Of a stretch of 64,000 nt of DNA, positions 51,099-60,071 are shown one piece after another; position 1 is the stretch's first letter, and each line of letters starts with the position of its first letter. Both the position numbers and the translations under genes were made by a program. The stretch comes from an uncultured Candidatus Melainabacteria bacterium (GTDB lineage Bacteria > Cyanobacteriota > Vampirovibrionia > Gastranaerophilales > Gastranaerophilaceae): assembly GCA_934754515.1 (NCBI GenBank), contig CAKVIG010000001.1, positions 62,001-126,000 of the forward strand, in the 5' to 3' direction. The notes under the pieces are model-generated. The model worked only from the letters and a program-made list of their open reading frames with translations. It made no database searches and was not told the origin of the DNA.

Positions 51099-52499
51099 AT
51101 GAAAAAGTTATTATCACTAGCTATATTAATGTCATTAACGGTAGGAAATGCAGTGCCTGTTTTAGCAGCGCAAAAAACCGTTTTGAAAGCAGGAGCAGAA
51201 CAGTCTGTCGATAAAAACAAAAAGAAAAAAGTTGACAAAGTTAAACCAACAAAAAATAAATATGAATACGTTAATCTTGACTGGTGGGCACAGTTTAATG
51301 ACGAATATCTAAATGATTATATTGTTAAGGCCGTTGAAAACAACAAAGATTTAAAAATGGCAACATTGACGATTGATGAATATTATCAAAATATTGCAAT
51401 GCAAAGAGCAAGTGAACTTCCATCTATTCAAGCAGGATTTTTCCCGGGATATGGCAAGTTTATAGGCCCATCTTCAGGCGGATTTGCACTTCCCCTTGTT
51501 GCTAACTATGAACTCGATTTGTTTGGTAAAAACCACAACAAAACAACAGCCGTAAGAAAACTTTACGAAGCTTCTATTTTAGACGAACAATCAGCTTACA
51601 TTTCAATTGTTTCAGCAGTTGGAAGTGTTTATGTAAATATCGTTAAAATGGATGCAATGATTGATTTACAGGAAGATATTGTAAAGCTTAGAAAAGAAAT
51701 TTTTGAAATCATGTCTGTAAGCAACGCAGAAGGTATTATTTCAACTTCTGACCTTGTAAAAGCAAACAAAGCATACATTTCAGGTGTTGCTGATTTAACT
51801 GATTTGAAAAAAGAAAGAACAAAACTTCTTCACCAGTTAGCAGTTTTGATTGGTGACAGTCCTAATAATATTGAAGAATACAAAAGAACTGATTACAGAA
51901 AATTGGCATTTTCAGGCTCAATTCCGGAATACGTAAGCTCTGATGTTATTATGCAAAGACCTGATTATAGAAAAGCAGAAAAAATGCTTGAAAAAGCAGG
52001 AATTGATGTTAAAGTTGCAAGAAAAGAAATGCTTCCGACTTTGAGTCTTGGCGGTGGCGTTTTATTTAACGCAAAACACTTTGAAAGCTTGTTTACAACT
52101 TCTCAAATGATTTGGGGCTTAGGCGGTTCAATTATGCAACCTTTGTTTGCCGGCGGAAAAATCAAAGCAAATTTGAAAGCCAAGAAAATTGCTTATGAAA
52201 GAAGTTTGAAAAATTATGAAAAAATTAATTTAACTTCTATGCAAGAAGTTAACGACTCTTTAGTTTCGGTTAATATGGATAAAGAAAAGCTTGCAAAACA
52301 GAAAAAAATCCAAGAACTTGAACAAAAAGATTTTAAACTTTCTCAAAACAAATTTGAACAAGGCGTAATCGCTAAGTTGGACTTAAATCAAATGGAAGAA
52401 AATTTGTTGACCGTAAACAAATTGGTTTATTCAACAGAATTCGATTGCATGGTTGATTATATCAGTTTCTATAAAGCAATTGCAGCACAAAAGATTTAA
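51099..52499 (+). CDS. TolC/NodT-type outer-membrane efflux protein
   Basis: Outer-membrane channel of 466 residues. Signal peptide 1-24 (ending VLAA). The Lys-rich stretch 30-53 follows. The typical start of the family YVNLDWWAQFNDEYLNDYIVKAVENNKDLKMATLTI is at about 57-92, here without a lipobox Cys. Two OEP repeats follow, with PSIQAGFFPGYG, YELDLFGKNHNKT and, in the second, IMQRPDYRKAEKML, LPTLSLGGGVLF and MQPLFAGGKIKANLKAKK. The protein shows the cell is diderm. It likely works with the EmrA-type adaptor; both lie under MarR-type operators. A strong terminator follows. Confidence 0.93.
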   Translation: MKKLLSLAILMSLTVGNAVPVLAAQKTVLKAGAEQSVDKNKKKKVDKVKPTKNKYEYVNLDWWAQFNDEYLNDYIVKAVENNKDLKMATLTIDEYYQNIAMQRASELPSIQAGFFPGYGKFIGPSSGGFALPLVANYELDLFGKNHNKTTAVRKLYEASILDEQSAYISIVSAVGSVYVNIVKMDAMIDLQEDIVKLRKEIFEIMSVSNAEGIISTSDLVKANKAYISGVADLTDLKKERTKLLHQLAVLIGDSPNNIEEYKRTDYRKLAFSGSIPEYVSSDVIMQRPDYRKAEKMLEKAGIDVKVARKEMLPTLSLGGGVLFNAKHFESLFTTSQMIWGLGGSIMQPLFAGGKIKANLKAKKIAYERSLKNYEKINLTSMQEVNDSLVSVNMDKEKLAKQKKIQELEQKDFKLSQNKFEQGVIAKLDLNQMEENLLTVNKLVYSTEFDCMVDYISFYKAIAAQKI

Positions 52500-52509
52500 T
52501 TTTGAATAC

Positions 52510-52547
52510 AAAAAGTAGTCATACCTAAAAAGGTATGACTACTTTTT
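52510..52547. terminator. Bidirectional terminator after the TolC-type gene
   Basis: Perfect 17-bp stem AAAAAGTAGTCATACCT / AGGTATGACTACTTTTT with an AAAA loop, serving both the TolC-type gene and the converging TPR glycosyltransferase. Confidence 0.9.
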
Positions 52548-52568
52548 TTATGAAAAAATATTATTAAA

Positions 52569-54275
52569 CTAAATTTTACCTTTGATTTTTTCTGCAATTT
52601 TCTTGCAGCGCATTTTATCAATTTCTTCCAAAATATTCTTAACAGGAGTTTCCCATTCGCCACTTGTCGGGCATTGGAAAGGTTTAATGCTCTTATACCA
52701 AGCAATATCATTGCCTTCTGTCTTAAACCAACGCCATTCAACAATTCTGTTAAAGATACCGAATGTCTTAACGCCAAGAGCACCGGCAAGGTTCATAACA
52801 CCGTTATCTGTTGTAACCATCAAATCCATGCAATTCATAGCGCAAGCCGTATCTTCCCAATTTTTGAAAGTTTTACCAAGTCTTATTAATTGCGCATCTT
52901 GCGGAACCATATCCATTTGGCGCGTCAAATCATCAACTTGGAAACTATAAACTTCAACATCAGGAAGCTTCATCAACGGATACAAATAGCTTAGAGGAAT
53001 ATCTCTATCAGTTTCCTTAGAAGCAAGTGTACCCTCGTAAGCGATACCGATTTTGATTTTATCGTTATCATTAATGTGTTCTTTTCTGTAAGCGTTAATT
53101 TTTGATTTTGGAACTTTCAAATAACCGCCTGCTTTTGGAATAGAATCAGGCTGTGTTTCACAAACAATCGGCAAATCCATCATAGGAATCCAATAATCGT
53201 AGTTAATTGTCGGAATTTGGTCTTCCGTATATATATTTACGCCCAATTTAGAATCATTAAACAAACTAATCAGAGAGTTTTGAACAACAAGCGAAACTTC
53301 TTTGCATTGTTTTTTCAATTCATCTAAAAATCTTACGAACATGATTGAGTCACCAAAACCTTGTTCAAAGTGTACCAAAACATGTTTGTCTTTGATATTA
53401 ACCTTCATATTCCATTTTTTCTTCTTAGTAGTAAGAAGTTGTGGAAATGCAACATTGTTTAAATCTTCTTTTTGGAATCTGTGTTGCAAGAATTTGAAAC
53501 CTTCTGAGAAACGTTTGTGACGTACTAAATATGCGCCATAAGCATGCAAATCCGAATGTGTAGGATTTAGATACATAAGTTTTTGGTAAAACTCATCTGC
53601 TTTTTGAACCTCATCAAATTTACCGTAAACATAGGCAAGGTTTTTAACAACAATTCTGTTGTTTGGTGCAAGTTCATAAGCTTTTCTAAGATATTCAATT
53701 TGTTTGTCTTTGAATTTATCTTGATAACAAGTTGAATACAAGTGACCAAGCATATTGTAAAGAGAAAAATTGTTTTTGTTTCTTTCCAAAGCTTTTTCGT
53801 AGTATTCAATAGCCTTTTTATTATCTTTAATATCCGTGTAAGTCAAATCTGCAAGATATACATAAACATCTTCTTTATCAGGAGAAATTTCTTCAAATCT
53901 TTTAAGAAATTTAATCGCCAAATCCGCATTACCGATTGATTTCATACAAAGTCCGATGTTCTTATATACATTAATCGGAAAACCTGAAAACTTCATGATT
54001 TCGCGGTATTGTTCAATTGCTTCAATATATTTTTTATCAGAAGACATTTTTTGCGCATATTTTAAAGCTTGATTCATGTAGTTATTGATAACATTATTTC
54101 GTTCAACTTCATCATAAATAGTTGGAATAACTTCTCTAAATATTTCCAAACCGCGTTCAAAGTTATTGTTCTTGCAATAATATTCAGCCATTGCAACATC
54201 CATGGATGTAATCAAATCTTTTGAATTATCCATAGGAATTTCTTTTCTTACTACCAAACGCTTTGAAACTTGCAT
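52569..54275 (-). CDS. TPR protein with GT9-like glycosyltransferase domain
   Basis: This 568-residue protein has about six TPR repeats (residues 20-260; AMAEYYCKNNNFERGLEIFR, AIEYYEKALERNKNNFSLYN) and then a GT-B glycosyltransferase-like half. The latter has HVLVHFEQGFGDSIMFVRFL (about 300-319), IKIGIAYEGTLASK and VTTDNGVMNLAGALGVKTFGIF (about 488-509), which match family 9/41-type nucleotide-sugar sites. Such TPR-glycosyltransferases often modify flagellins or surface layers; that would fit the flagellar genes here but is inference. ATG 54275 is chosen because GGAG stands 7 bases before it. Confidence 0.83.
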   Translation of the reverse strand: MQVSKRLVVRKEIPMDNSKDLITSMDVAMAEYYCKNNNFERGLEIFREVIPTIYDEVERNNVINNYMNQALKYAQKMSSDKKYIEAIEQYREIMKFSGFPINVYKNIGLCMKSIGNADLAIKFLKRFEEISPDKEDVYVYLADLTYTDIKDNKKAIEYYEKALERNKNNFSLYNMLGHLYSTCYQDKFKDKQIEYLRKAYELAPNNRIVVKNLAYVYGKFDEVQKADEFYQKLMYLNPTHSDLHAYGAYLVRHKRFSEGFKFLQHRFQKEDLNNVAFPQLLTTKKKKWNMKVNIKDKHVLVHFEQGFGDSIMFVRFLDELKKQCKEVSLVVQNSLISLFNDSKLGVNIYTEDQIPTINYDYWIPMMDLPIVCETQPDSIPKAGGYLKVPKSKINAYRKEHINDNDKIKIGIAYEGTLASKETDRDIPLSYLYPLMKLPDVEVYSFQVDDLTRQMDMVPQDAQLIRLGKTFKNWEDTACAMNCMDLMVTTDNGVMNLAGALGVKTFGIFNRIVEWRWFKTEGNDIAWYKSIKPFQCPTSGEWETPVKNILEEIDKMRCKKIAEKIKGKI

Positions 54276-54436
54276 ACTCTTTCTCCAATTTATCAATTTA
54301 ACAAAATAATAGCATATTTTTTAGCGTTTTAAAACGAAACTTAAGAAAAATAGGCTGTTTAGAGTAATTTCCTTTTAAGTTAAATTATTGGCAAAAAATA
54401 TTTTTAGAAGTTTTTACTTAAAAAAAAGGAGTAATT

Positions 54437-55129
54437 ATGCAAATTTTAAATAATACATCTAATACAAATTTTTCAGGCGCATTCAGAATTAAACGCCCTT
54501 ATGCTAAAGCCAAAGCAGAAATTCCGGCTATGTTTACACAAGGTCGTCAAATTTTTCGAGATATAAAAGAAAATGGAGATATGGTAATTGTTCTAAGAGA
54601 TAATTATGATAAAAGAGTCGGTCAATATATACAAGAAAATTATCCGATAGAAATTGAATATTTTCCTGAAATCAATACAAAATTAGGTTTAGATGATGAA
54701 AAACCGGAAGAATTAAAAAAATTAATAAAAGATAAATCTACAACTGTTAAAAGAGGATTAAAAAATATTTTAGCTGCAATTGCGGAACAAAAAATAATCA
54801 AAAAGCCTAAAAAATATAGAGCTGCAAAAGAAGTTGAAAAAATCGCAAATGCATTAAGATTAAATATTGAAAATCCTCAAATATCTTCAAATAAGAGTTT
54901 GACTCGCATAAGAGATGAACAAAAAAAACGTACAATTGAAATTATTGCAACAAATCCCGCAACAAGTTATGTATATGTAAAACCTGATTCTTTAGACTCT
55001 GATTCAATCAAATGCATTATCAATGGAAAGGGACAAATTGTTAAAACTTTTGAAACTCCAAAAGACATTAGTAAATTCAGTAAAATGTTCAATACTTTGA
55101 AAGAAAGCAATGTTAATATTCTTACATAG
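54437..55129 (+). CDS. Hypothetical protein with lineage-type N-terminus
   Basis: This 230-residue protein begins MQILNNTSNTNFSGAFRIKR, the clearest example of the M-x-I-x(n)-F-x-G pattern. The body is Lys-rich, helical in the middle (AAIAEQKIIKKPKKYRAAKE) and ends with a possible beta segment (SYVYVKPDSLDSDSIKCIIN). No membrane segment or signal peptide. AAGGAG stands 6 bases before the ATG. I know no family for it. Confidence 0.75.
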   Translation: MQILNNTSNTNFSGAFRIKRPYAKAKAEIPAMFTQGRQIFRDIKENGDMVIVLRDNYDKRVGQYIQENYPIEIEYFPEINTKLGLDDEKPEELKKLIKDKSTTVKRGLKNILAAIAEQKIIKKPKKYRAAKEVEKIANALRLNIENPQISSNKSLTRIRDEQKKRTIEIIATNPATSYVYVKPDSLDSDSIKCIINGKGQIVKTFETPKDISKFSKMFNTLKESNVNILT

Positions 55130-55140
55130 ATAAAACCAAA

Positions 55141-55169
55141 TTTACAAAACCGTTAATCTTCGTTATAAT
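55141..55169 (+). promoter_or_regulatory. Promoter of the ACT-domain gene
   Basis: TTTACA (55141-55146), 17-base spacer, TATAAT (55164-55169). The AAGGAGAG ribosome site and ATG 55190 follow closely. Confidence 0.7.
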
Positions 55170-55189
55170 GATACCAAAAGGAGAGTTTC

Positions 55190-55468
55190 ATGGACGATTT
55201 TAAGATTATTATTACTGTATCAGGTTCTGATAAAGTTGGTATTGTATCAAGTATTTCAACAGTTTTAGCTAAATACAAAGTTAACATCGAAGATATTAAA
55301 CAAACTCTAATGCAAGGTCATTTTGTGATGTTTATGTTGTGCGATACTGAACACGCTGATTTGAATTTTAAAGAATTAAAAAACGTTCTTATTGAAGAAG
55401 GAAACAAACTTGAAGTGGAAGTTTGGGTTCAGAAAAAAGGCATTTTTGAAAAGATGCATACGGTTTAA
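55190..55468 (+). CDS. ACT-domain protein, UPF0237 type
   Basis: A single ACT domain of 92 residues: IIITVSGSDKVGIVSSISTVLAKYKVNIEDIKQT at 6-39 (cited by position; G12, D14, G17 and N32 are the family's ligand-site region), and HFVMFMLCDTEHADLNFKEL. ACT domains bind small ligands, usually amino acids, and regulate partner proteins. This stand-alone group (GcvR-like) has no settled partner. It has its own promoter and is followed by a family D repeat. Confidence 0.9.
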   Translation: MDDFKIIITVSGSDKVGIVSSISTVLAKYKVNIEDIKQTLMQGHFVMFMLCDTEHADLNFKELKNVLIEEGNKLEVEVWVQKKGIFEKMHTV

Positions 55469-55474
55469 GATAGA

Positions 55475-55601
55475 CACCTCACCCTAACCCTCTCCTGTAA
55501 GGAGAGTGGATTTTCGGTAGGGCGTAAGCCCGTAAGGTGGAGGTCGGACGTTACTCCGCCGACACCCCGAATAATCCAAGACAAGATTAGGGTGAGGTGA
55601 A
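55475..55601. repeat. Family D element, long-right-arm variant
   Basis: CACCTCACCCTAACCCTCTC left end; GATTAGGGTGAGGTGAA right end. Between them a GC-rich stretch (GATTTTCGGTAGGGCGTAAG ... CCGACACCCCGAATAATCCA) is almost identical to that in the copy at 56873-57080. No coding frame. Confidence 0.85.
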
Positions 55602-55618
55602 CACAGAAAAGGTATCAC

Positions 55619-56083
55619 ATGTCCGAAGAAGAACAAAAACTAAACGAACTGTCCGATTTTTTCAAGCGAATGAGCAATAAAATTAAACTCGTTAAACTTA
55701 TTACTCAAGCTAAAAATGAGTATGACAAATATGACTTAAAATCGGGCTATAAAGCTTTAGAAGAAGCTTATAAACTTGATAAGACTAATCCTACAGTTTT
55801 GAGAGGTTTTGGATGCTTTAGACAAGCTGAAGGAAATTATGAAGAAGCAATCGAATTTTTCAAAAAAGCTTTAGAATATTCTTCCGCAAAAGAAATTGAA
55901 TATAGTTTGATTGGCATGGCATATTATTTACAAGAAAAACTTGATGAAGCCGTTGAGTATTTTAACCTTGCAATTGACGCAAATGATAATTATGATAAAG
56001 CTTATGAAGTCAGAAATCAAGCAATGCTTGAAAATCATTTAAAAATTATAGATTTACAAGAGTCATTAAAAAAATATTTCTAA
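55619..56083 (+). CDS. Small TPR protein
   Basis: This 154-residue protein has three TPR-like helix pairs (about 35-140): YDLKSGYKALEEAYKLDKTN, GNYEEAIEFFKKALEYSS and EKLDEAVEYFNLAIDANDNY. There is no signal peptide or enzymatic domain, so it is probably a cytosolic adaptor. No partner can be named. It lies between two family D copies, together with the NarL-type regulator. The ribosome site (AAAAGG) is 9 bases before the ATG and lies just beyond the repeat. Confidence 0.82.
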   Translation: MSEEEQKLNELSDFFKRMSNKIKLVKLITQAKNEYDKYDLKSGYKALEEAYKLDKTNPTVLRGFGCFRQAEGNYEEAIEFFKKALEYSSAKEIEYSLIGMAYYLQEKLDEAVEYFNLAIDANDNYDKAYEVRNQAMLENHLKIIDLQESLKKYF

Positions 56084-56198
56084 ATTTAAACAAAGCTAAA
56101 ATAGGGCGTTTAGTGCTTAAGTCAACCATTATATATGCACATAAAACATTCTAATATTAGTTTGGGATAAAGTATATTCCAAATGAAAGTGAGGTTTT

Positions 56199-56858
56199 AT
56201 GCAAATAAAAATATTACTTGTCGAAGACCAAAAATTAATGCGAATTGGTATAAAATCATTGTTTTGCGATTATCCTGAACTTGAAATAATTGGTGAAGCA
56301 ATTAACGGCAAAGAAGCTGTAGAAAAAGCGCGACTTATAAAACCTGATATTGTTTTAATGGATATAGGACTTCCTGATATTTCAGGAATTGAAGCAACAA
56401 AACAAATTTTAGAACATAATAATCATATTAAAGTTATTATGTTAACTTCTCATATATCAGAAAACGAGTTAAACAATTCTCTAAGCGCAGGTGCAAGCGC
56501 TTATGTAATCAAAGACATAAGCACTGATTTTCTGATGAGTGTAATTAAAATGGTGAAAGAAGGTGCAATGTGGATTGATCCGCATGTTGTACCGTTTATC
56601 AGGGATAAAAATTGCGGGGTTATTCCTTCTCGCCAAGTTTCAAGAAGTACGTTTAAAGAAAATCATTCTAATCTGACTCAGAGAGAGTATGAAGTTCTTA
56701 AACTCGTAGTTGATGGACAATCTAACAGTCAAATCGCCAAAACTCTTACAATAAGCGAACATACGGCAAAAGCTCATGTTTGTAATATTATCCAAAAACT
56801 TGTTGTGGATGATAGAACGCAGGCGGCTGTTAAAGCGTTAAAGGAAGGATTAGTTTAA
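56199..56858 (+). CDS. NarL/FixJ-family response regulator (orphan)
   Basis: This 219-residue protein has a receiver (about 3-120) with acidic pair ED at 9-10, phospho-acceptor in VLMDIGLPDISG (about D56) and K in AYVIKDIS. A LuxR-type HTH follows (about 152-215): LTQREYEVLKLVVDGQSNSQIAKTLTISEHTAKAHV at about 156-191, with key residues E160, G170, N173 and T186. It binds DNA as a dimer when phosphorylated. No histidine kinase is adjacent, so its input is unknown. GAGG precedes the ATG. Confidence 0.93.
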   Translation: MQIKILLVEDQKLMRIGIKSLFCDYPELEIIGEAINGKEAVEKARLIKPDIVLMDIGLPDISGIEATKQILEHNNHIKVIMLTSHISENELNNSLSAGASAYVIKDISTDFLMSVIKMVKEGAMWIDPHVVPFIRDKNCGVIPSRQVSRSTFKENHSNLTQREYEVLKLVVDGQSNSQIAKTLTISEHTAKAHVCNIIQKLVVDDRTQAAVKALKEGLV

Positions 56859-56872
56859 GCCCCTTACGGGGT

Positions 56873-57080
56873 TTCACCTCACCCTAACCCTCTCCTGTAA
56901 GGCGAGGGAATGACCTAAAGTCGTTCAATCAAACTTAGTTAATTATTTAAACAAGCCTTGATTATCCCCTCTCCTTACAGGAGAGCGGATTTTCGGTAGG
57001 GCGTAAGCCCGTAAGGTGGAGGTCGGACATTACTCCGCCGACACCCCGAATAATCCAAGACAGGGTTAGGGTGAGGTGAA
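56873..57080. repeat. Family D element, longest copy (208 bp)
   Basis: TTTCACCTCACCCTAACCCT left end and GGGTTAGGGTGAGGTGAAA right end. The inner part combines the AT-rich centre of the 19684-19817 copy (AATGACCTAAAGTCGTTCAA) with the GC-rich stretch of the 55475-55601 copy, so it looks like the fuller form from which others are shortened. Confidence 0.87.
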
Positions 57081-57091
57081 ATCTCTAAACT

Positions 57092-58549
57092 CTACACCCC
57101 ATCAGAATAATTACTTAAAATTTCTTTTGTACACTCTAACGCAATATCAGTTACAAAATCCATATCATTTTCTTCAATAATAAGTGGCGGATTAAAGTAA
57201 ATTACATCACCTAAAGGTCTTAAAAGTACGCCTTTTTCCAATGCTTTTTTGTAAATTTGATATCCTGTTCGTTTTGTATAATCCAAAGGTTCTTTTGTAT
57301 CGCGATTTTTTACAAGTTCAATTGCGTTCACTAAACCGATATGACGAACTTCACCAACATTCTCTAACGGCAAGAATTTCTCTTTAATAATATTGTTAAA
57401 ATAAACTGCTCGTTTGTTAGCTTTTTCTATAATTTGTTCGTCTTTTAATATGTTCAAAACCTCAATCGCAGCAGAGCATGCAAGCGGATTTCCCGCATAA
57501 GTATGCGAGTGCATGAAAGCTTTACCTTTCAAATAATCATCATAGAATGCGTCATAGATTTCTTGAGTAGTGACAGCTATTGCCATTGGCATATAACCGC
57601 CTGTCAAACCTTTTGAAAGACACATTATATCAGGACTTACACCGGCATGGTTAAATGCAAACATCTTGCCGGTTCTACCGTAACCTGTTGCAATTTCATC
57701 GGCGATAAGATGGACATTGTATTTATCACAAAGTTCTCTTAATTTTTTTAGGTAAAGTGGCGGATAAACTTTCATGCCGGCAGAACCTTGCAAAAGCGGT
57801 TCAACAATGATTGCAGCGGTTTCATGAGCGTGTTCTGCGAAAGCTTTTTCTGCTTTTTCAAAACATTCACAATGACAGCATCTAGCTCCCTCTCCTTGAG
57901 GAGAGTGTTGGGGTGAGGTGTCAGCCAAAGAACATCCCTCAGAATGTCCCTCACAGTGTCCTTCGCAAACCTTACCGTAAGGACATCTGTAACAATCAGG
58001 CCCGTCAATTCTAATTACATCCAAAAGCAACGGTTTATATAATTCCGAATACAAATCAACACCGCCTACTGCAAGCGCACCGAGCGTTTCGCCATGGTAT
58101 GCGTCAGAAAGTGCCATAAATCTTTTCTTTTCAGGATGTCCTGTTTGATAATGGTATTGAAAACTCATTTTTAATGACATTTCGATTGCAGCAGAACCGT
58201 TATCAGCAAAATTGAATTTACAAAGCCCGTCAGGAACAACTTTTGCTAATTCGTGACAAAGTGTAATTGCAGGTTTATGCGAAAAGTTTGCAAAAATAAC
58301 GTGTTCTAATGAATCAATTTGTTTTTTTACAGCTGCATTAATTCTTGGGTTGCAGTGTCCTAAAAGGTTGCACCACCAAGAACTTATAACATCTTTGTAG
58401 CATTTGCCGTTTGTATCATAAATATTTATGCCTTTGCCACGCTCAATTACAATCGGCGGAAGGGTTTCGTAATCCTTCATTTGTGAGCAAGGGTGCCAAA
58501 TGTATTTTAAATCTTCTTTTTGCCAATCTGTTATTTCGTTTGTATTCAT
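57092..58549 (-). CDS. bioA: Adenosylmethionine-8-amino-7-oxononanoate aminotransferase
   Basis: PLP enzyme of biotin synthesis: converts 8-amino-7-oxononanoate to 7,8-diaminopelargonate. 485 residues, longer than the usual 430-460. Motifs are WHPCSQMKDYETLPP (about 18-32), FADNGSAAIEMSLKM (about 114-128), the PLP aspartate region LIADEIATGYGRTGKMF and lysine in CLSKGLTGGYMPM (about 310-322). Between the CPYGK motif and CHCECFEKAEKAF there is an insert (about 193-222) containing CEGHCEGHSEGC and a translated family D arm (about residues 211-221). It should still fold because the insert is in a surface loop region of the family; that is inference. bioD follows upstream on the same strand. Confidence 0.95.
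   Translation of the reverse strand: MNTNEITDWQKEDLKYIWHPCSQMKDYETLPPIVIERGKGINIYDTNGKCYKDVISSWWCNLLGHCNPRINAAVKKQIDSLEHVIFANFSHKPAITLCHELAKVVPDGLCKFNFADNGSAAIEMSLKMSFQYHYQTGHPEKKRFMALSDAYHGETLGALAVGGVDLYSELYKPLLLDVIRIDGPDCYRCPYGKVCEGHCEGHSEGCSLADTSPQHSPQGEGARCCHCECFEKAEKAFAEHAHETAAIIVEPLLQGSAGMKVYPPLYLKKLRELCDKYNVHLIADEIATGYGRTGKMFAFNHAGVSPDIMCLSKGLTGGYMPMAIAVTTQEIYDAFYDDYLKGKAFMHSHTYAGNPLACSAAIEVLNILKDEQIIEKANKRAVYFNNIIKEKFLPLENVGEVRHIGLVNAIELVKNRDTKEPLDYTKRTGYQIYKKALEKGVLLRPLGDVIYFNPPLIIEENDMDFVTDIALECTKEILSNYSDGV
57887..57921. repeat. Family D half-element inside bioA
   Basis: CTCCCTCTCCTTGAGGAGAG followed by TGTTGGGGTGAGGTG. Translated as SPQHSPQGEGA in BioA. It is one arm of the repeat only. 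Confidence 0.85.
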
Positions 58550-58603
58550 GATGTTTTCCTTTTATTTTGTTAAGGTAATAAGAGTTATGAGCGAAGCGAA
58601 TTT

Positions 58604-58638
58604 AATAATTTTCCACTTTCCATTTTCCATTGTCCATT
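58604..58638. repeat. Family A half-element (right arm only)
   Basis: AATTTTCCACTTTCCATTTTC and TGTCCATTAATT, without the GGTGCAAAAAATTGCACC core. It lies between bioD and bioA. Confidence 0.6.
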
Positions 58639-59308
58639 AATTAAATTTTTCTTCCAACAACCCAATCTCATCGCCTCCGCGTTCAACCGTTGCAATGACT
58701 TTTACTCCTGTTAAATATTCAACCTGTTTCAAATTATCTTGATGCATGAAGTTATCCTTTTCATAATTATTCAGAATAATTCCCGCAATCTTAATTCCGT
58801 TTGCACGAGCGTATTCAACAGTCAAAAGTATTGAATTTATTGTTCCCAAACCGCCGTCTGCTACAATTATAATTGGGACTTCCAGTTCTTTTATCAAATC
58901 TTTAAGAATATATTTTTCGCCGTTTTCTAATCTCAAAGGGCAAGTAATTCCGCCTGCACCTTCGATTAGCAAATAATCAAATTCTTTGTTTTTCTTATCA
59001 AAATCTGATTTAATTTTAGCTATATCAATTTCCATGCCTGCTCTTTTTGCAGCCAAATGCGGAGAAACAGCTTCTTTCCACCAATAAGTAACGCAATCAT
59101 CCGCGCTTGTAGGAATTTTCGCTGTATTAACTACGTAGTTACAATCACTTTCTATAAGTTTGCCGTCTTTTTCAACAACGCCGCTTAATACGGGTTTAAA
59201 ATATCCGCAATCAAAACCTTCTTCACGCATTCTTTTGACGATAAGTGCTGAAACGTAGGTTTTGCCGATATCAGTACCTGTCGCAGTAATAAATATATTC
59301 TTTGACAT
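58637..59308 (-). CDS. bioD: Dethiobiotin synthetase
   Basis: Closes the ureido ring of dethiobiotin using CO2 and ATP. 223 residues, normal length. The P-loop is FITATGTDIGKTYVSALIV (about 6-24), then the substrate KPV (FKPVLSG, about 38-44), the LIEGAGGITCPL block (about 113-124) and IVADGGLGTINSILLTV. It is in an operon with bioA, separated by 87 bases that hold a family A half-copy. bioB and bioF are not in the window. Confidence 0.95.
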   Translation of the reverse strand: MSKNIFITATGTDIGKTYVSALIVKRMREEGFDCGYFKPVLSGVVEKDGKLIESDCNYVVNTAKIPTSADDCVTYWWKEAVSPHLAAKRAGMEIDIAKIKSDFDKKNKEFDYLLIEGAGGITCPLRLENGEKYILKDLIKELEVPIIIVADGGLGTINSILLTVEYARANGIKIAGIILNNYEKDNFMHQDNLKQVEYLTGVKVIATVERGGDEIGLLEEKFN

Positions 59309-59365
59309 AATTAATTCTCCCCTAAGCTCAAGATTAGCACTTGAAGGTTAAAAGTAAAGAGTTAA

Positions 59366-59492
59366 TAATACCCTCTCCCCTGCCCCTCCCCCAAGGGAGG
59401 GAGCTAAAGCCGCTCAATTAACGCATGTTACTCCCTCCCCTTTGTCCATTTTACATGGGGAGGGTGTCCGAAGGACTGGAGAGGGTATTATA
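59366..59492. repeat. Family D variant
   Basis: AATACCCTCTCCCCTGCCCC left end and GGACTGGAGAGGGTATT right end, with internal CCCTCCC/GGGAGGG hairpins and the shared centre GCTAAAGCCGCTCAATTAA. It shows the same organisation as the 19684-19817 copy with diverged arms. Confidence 0.8.
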
Positions 59493-59513
59493 AAAATTTA
59501 TTCTCAAAACTAC

Positions 59514-60071
59514 TTACAACTCAAAGTATTCCGCTTTATCCAACATCCTCTCATCGCGATAATAACTGTTATAAAGTTTCGCTTTTTTAATAATATCGTA
59601 CCATTGGTTGTAATGATACATAAAATCATCTTTATTTTTATTCATATAATGAATTGTCACAATACCTTCATACCCTCTTGTGACACGCAAAAACTCGCAC
59701 TGCCCCTGTACTTTGTTATAATCTTTTGTACATCGTCCGACAATCGCATCATTTTCCGTCAATCTGATGGTTTTGTAAGGAGAAGTCGGATTCATTTTAA
59801 TCATTCTTCCAGTTGTGTTTGATACAAACACATTAATCGGATAATTAGAATACTTGTAAGAATGGATTACAACGGTTCTTGACCAATTGTTGCTTGACTG
59901 TCCTTTAAGAACATATTGCAAAATCGCTTCGTTACCGACTTTTTTGTAATACCCTTTGACCCAAGCTTCTTTATCTGGAAACTTAATAATAATCGTTTCG
60001 TAAGCAAACACACAAAGCGTTGAAATCAAAAACAAACCGATTAAAAGGCTAGATAAAAGGACTTTTTTCAT
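59514..60071 (-). CDS. Secreted hypothetical protein
   Basis: This 185-residue protein begins with a signal peptide (MKKVLLSSLLIGLFLISTLC, cleavage near FAYE, residue 25). The rest is a beta-rich domain with many Tyr (IKFPDKEAWVKGYYKKVGNE, RVTRGYEGIVTIHYMNKN) and two Cys that could form a disulfide in the periplasm. I know no family. ATG 60071 has AAGGAG 9 bases before it. The start lies inside the nif3 gene (23-base overlap), so it is translated with it. It is the last gene of the recN-coaBC-nif3 operon. Confidence 0.78.
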   Translation of the reverse strand: MKKVLLSSLLIGLFLISTLCVFAYETIIIKFPDKEAWVKGYYKKVGNEAILQYVLKGQSSNNWSRTVVIHSYKYSNYPINVFVSNTTGRMIKMNPTSPYKTIRLTENDAIVGRCTKDYNKVQGQCEFLRVTRGYEGIVTIHYMNKNKDDFMYHYNQWYDIIKKAKLYNSYYRDERMLDKAEYFEL

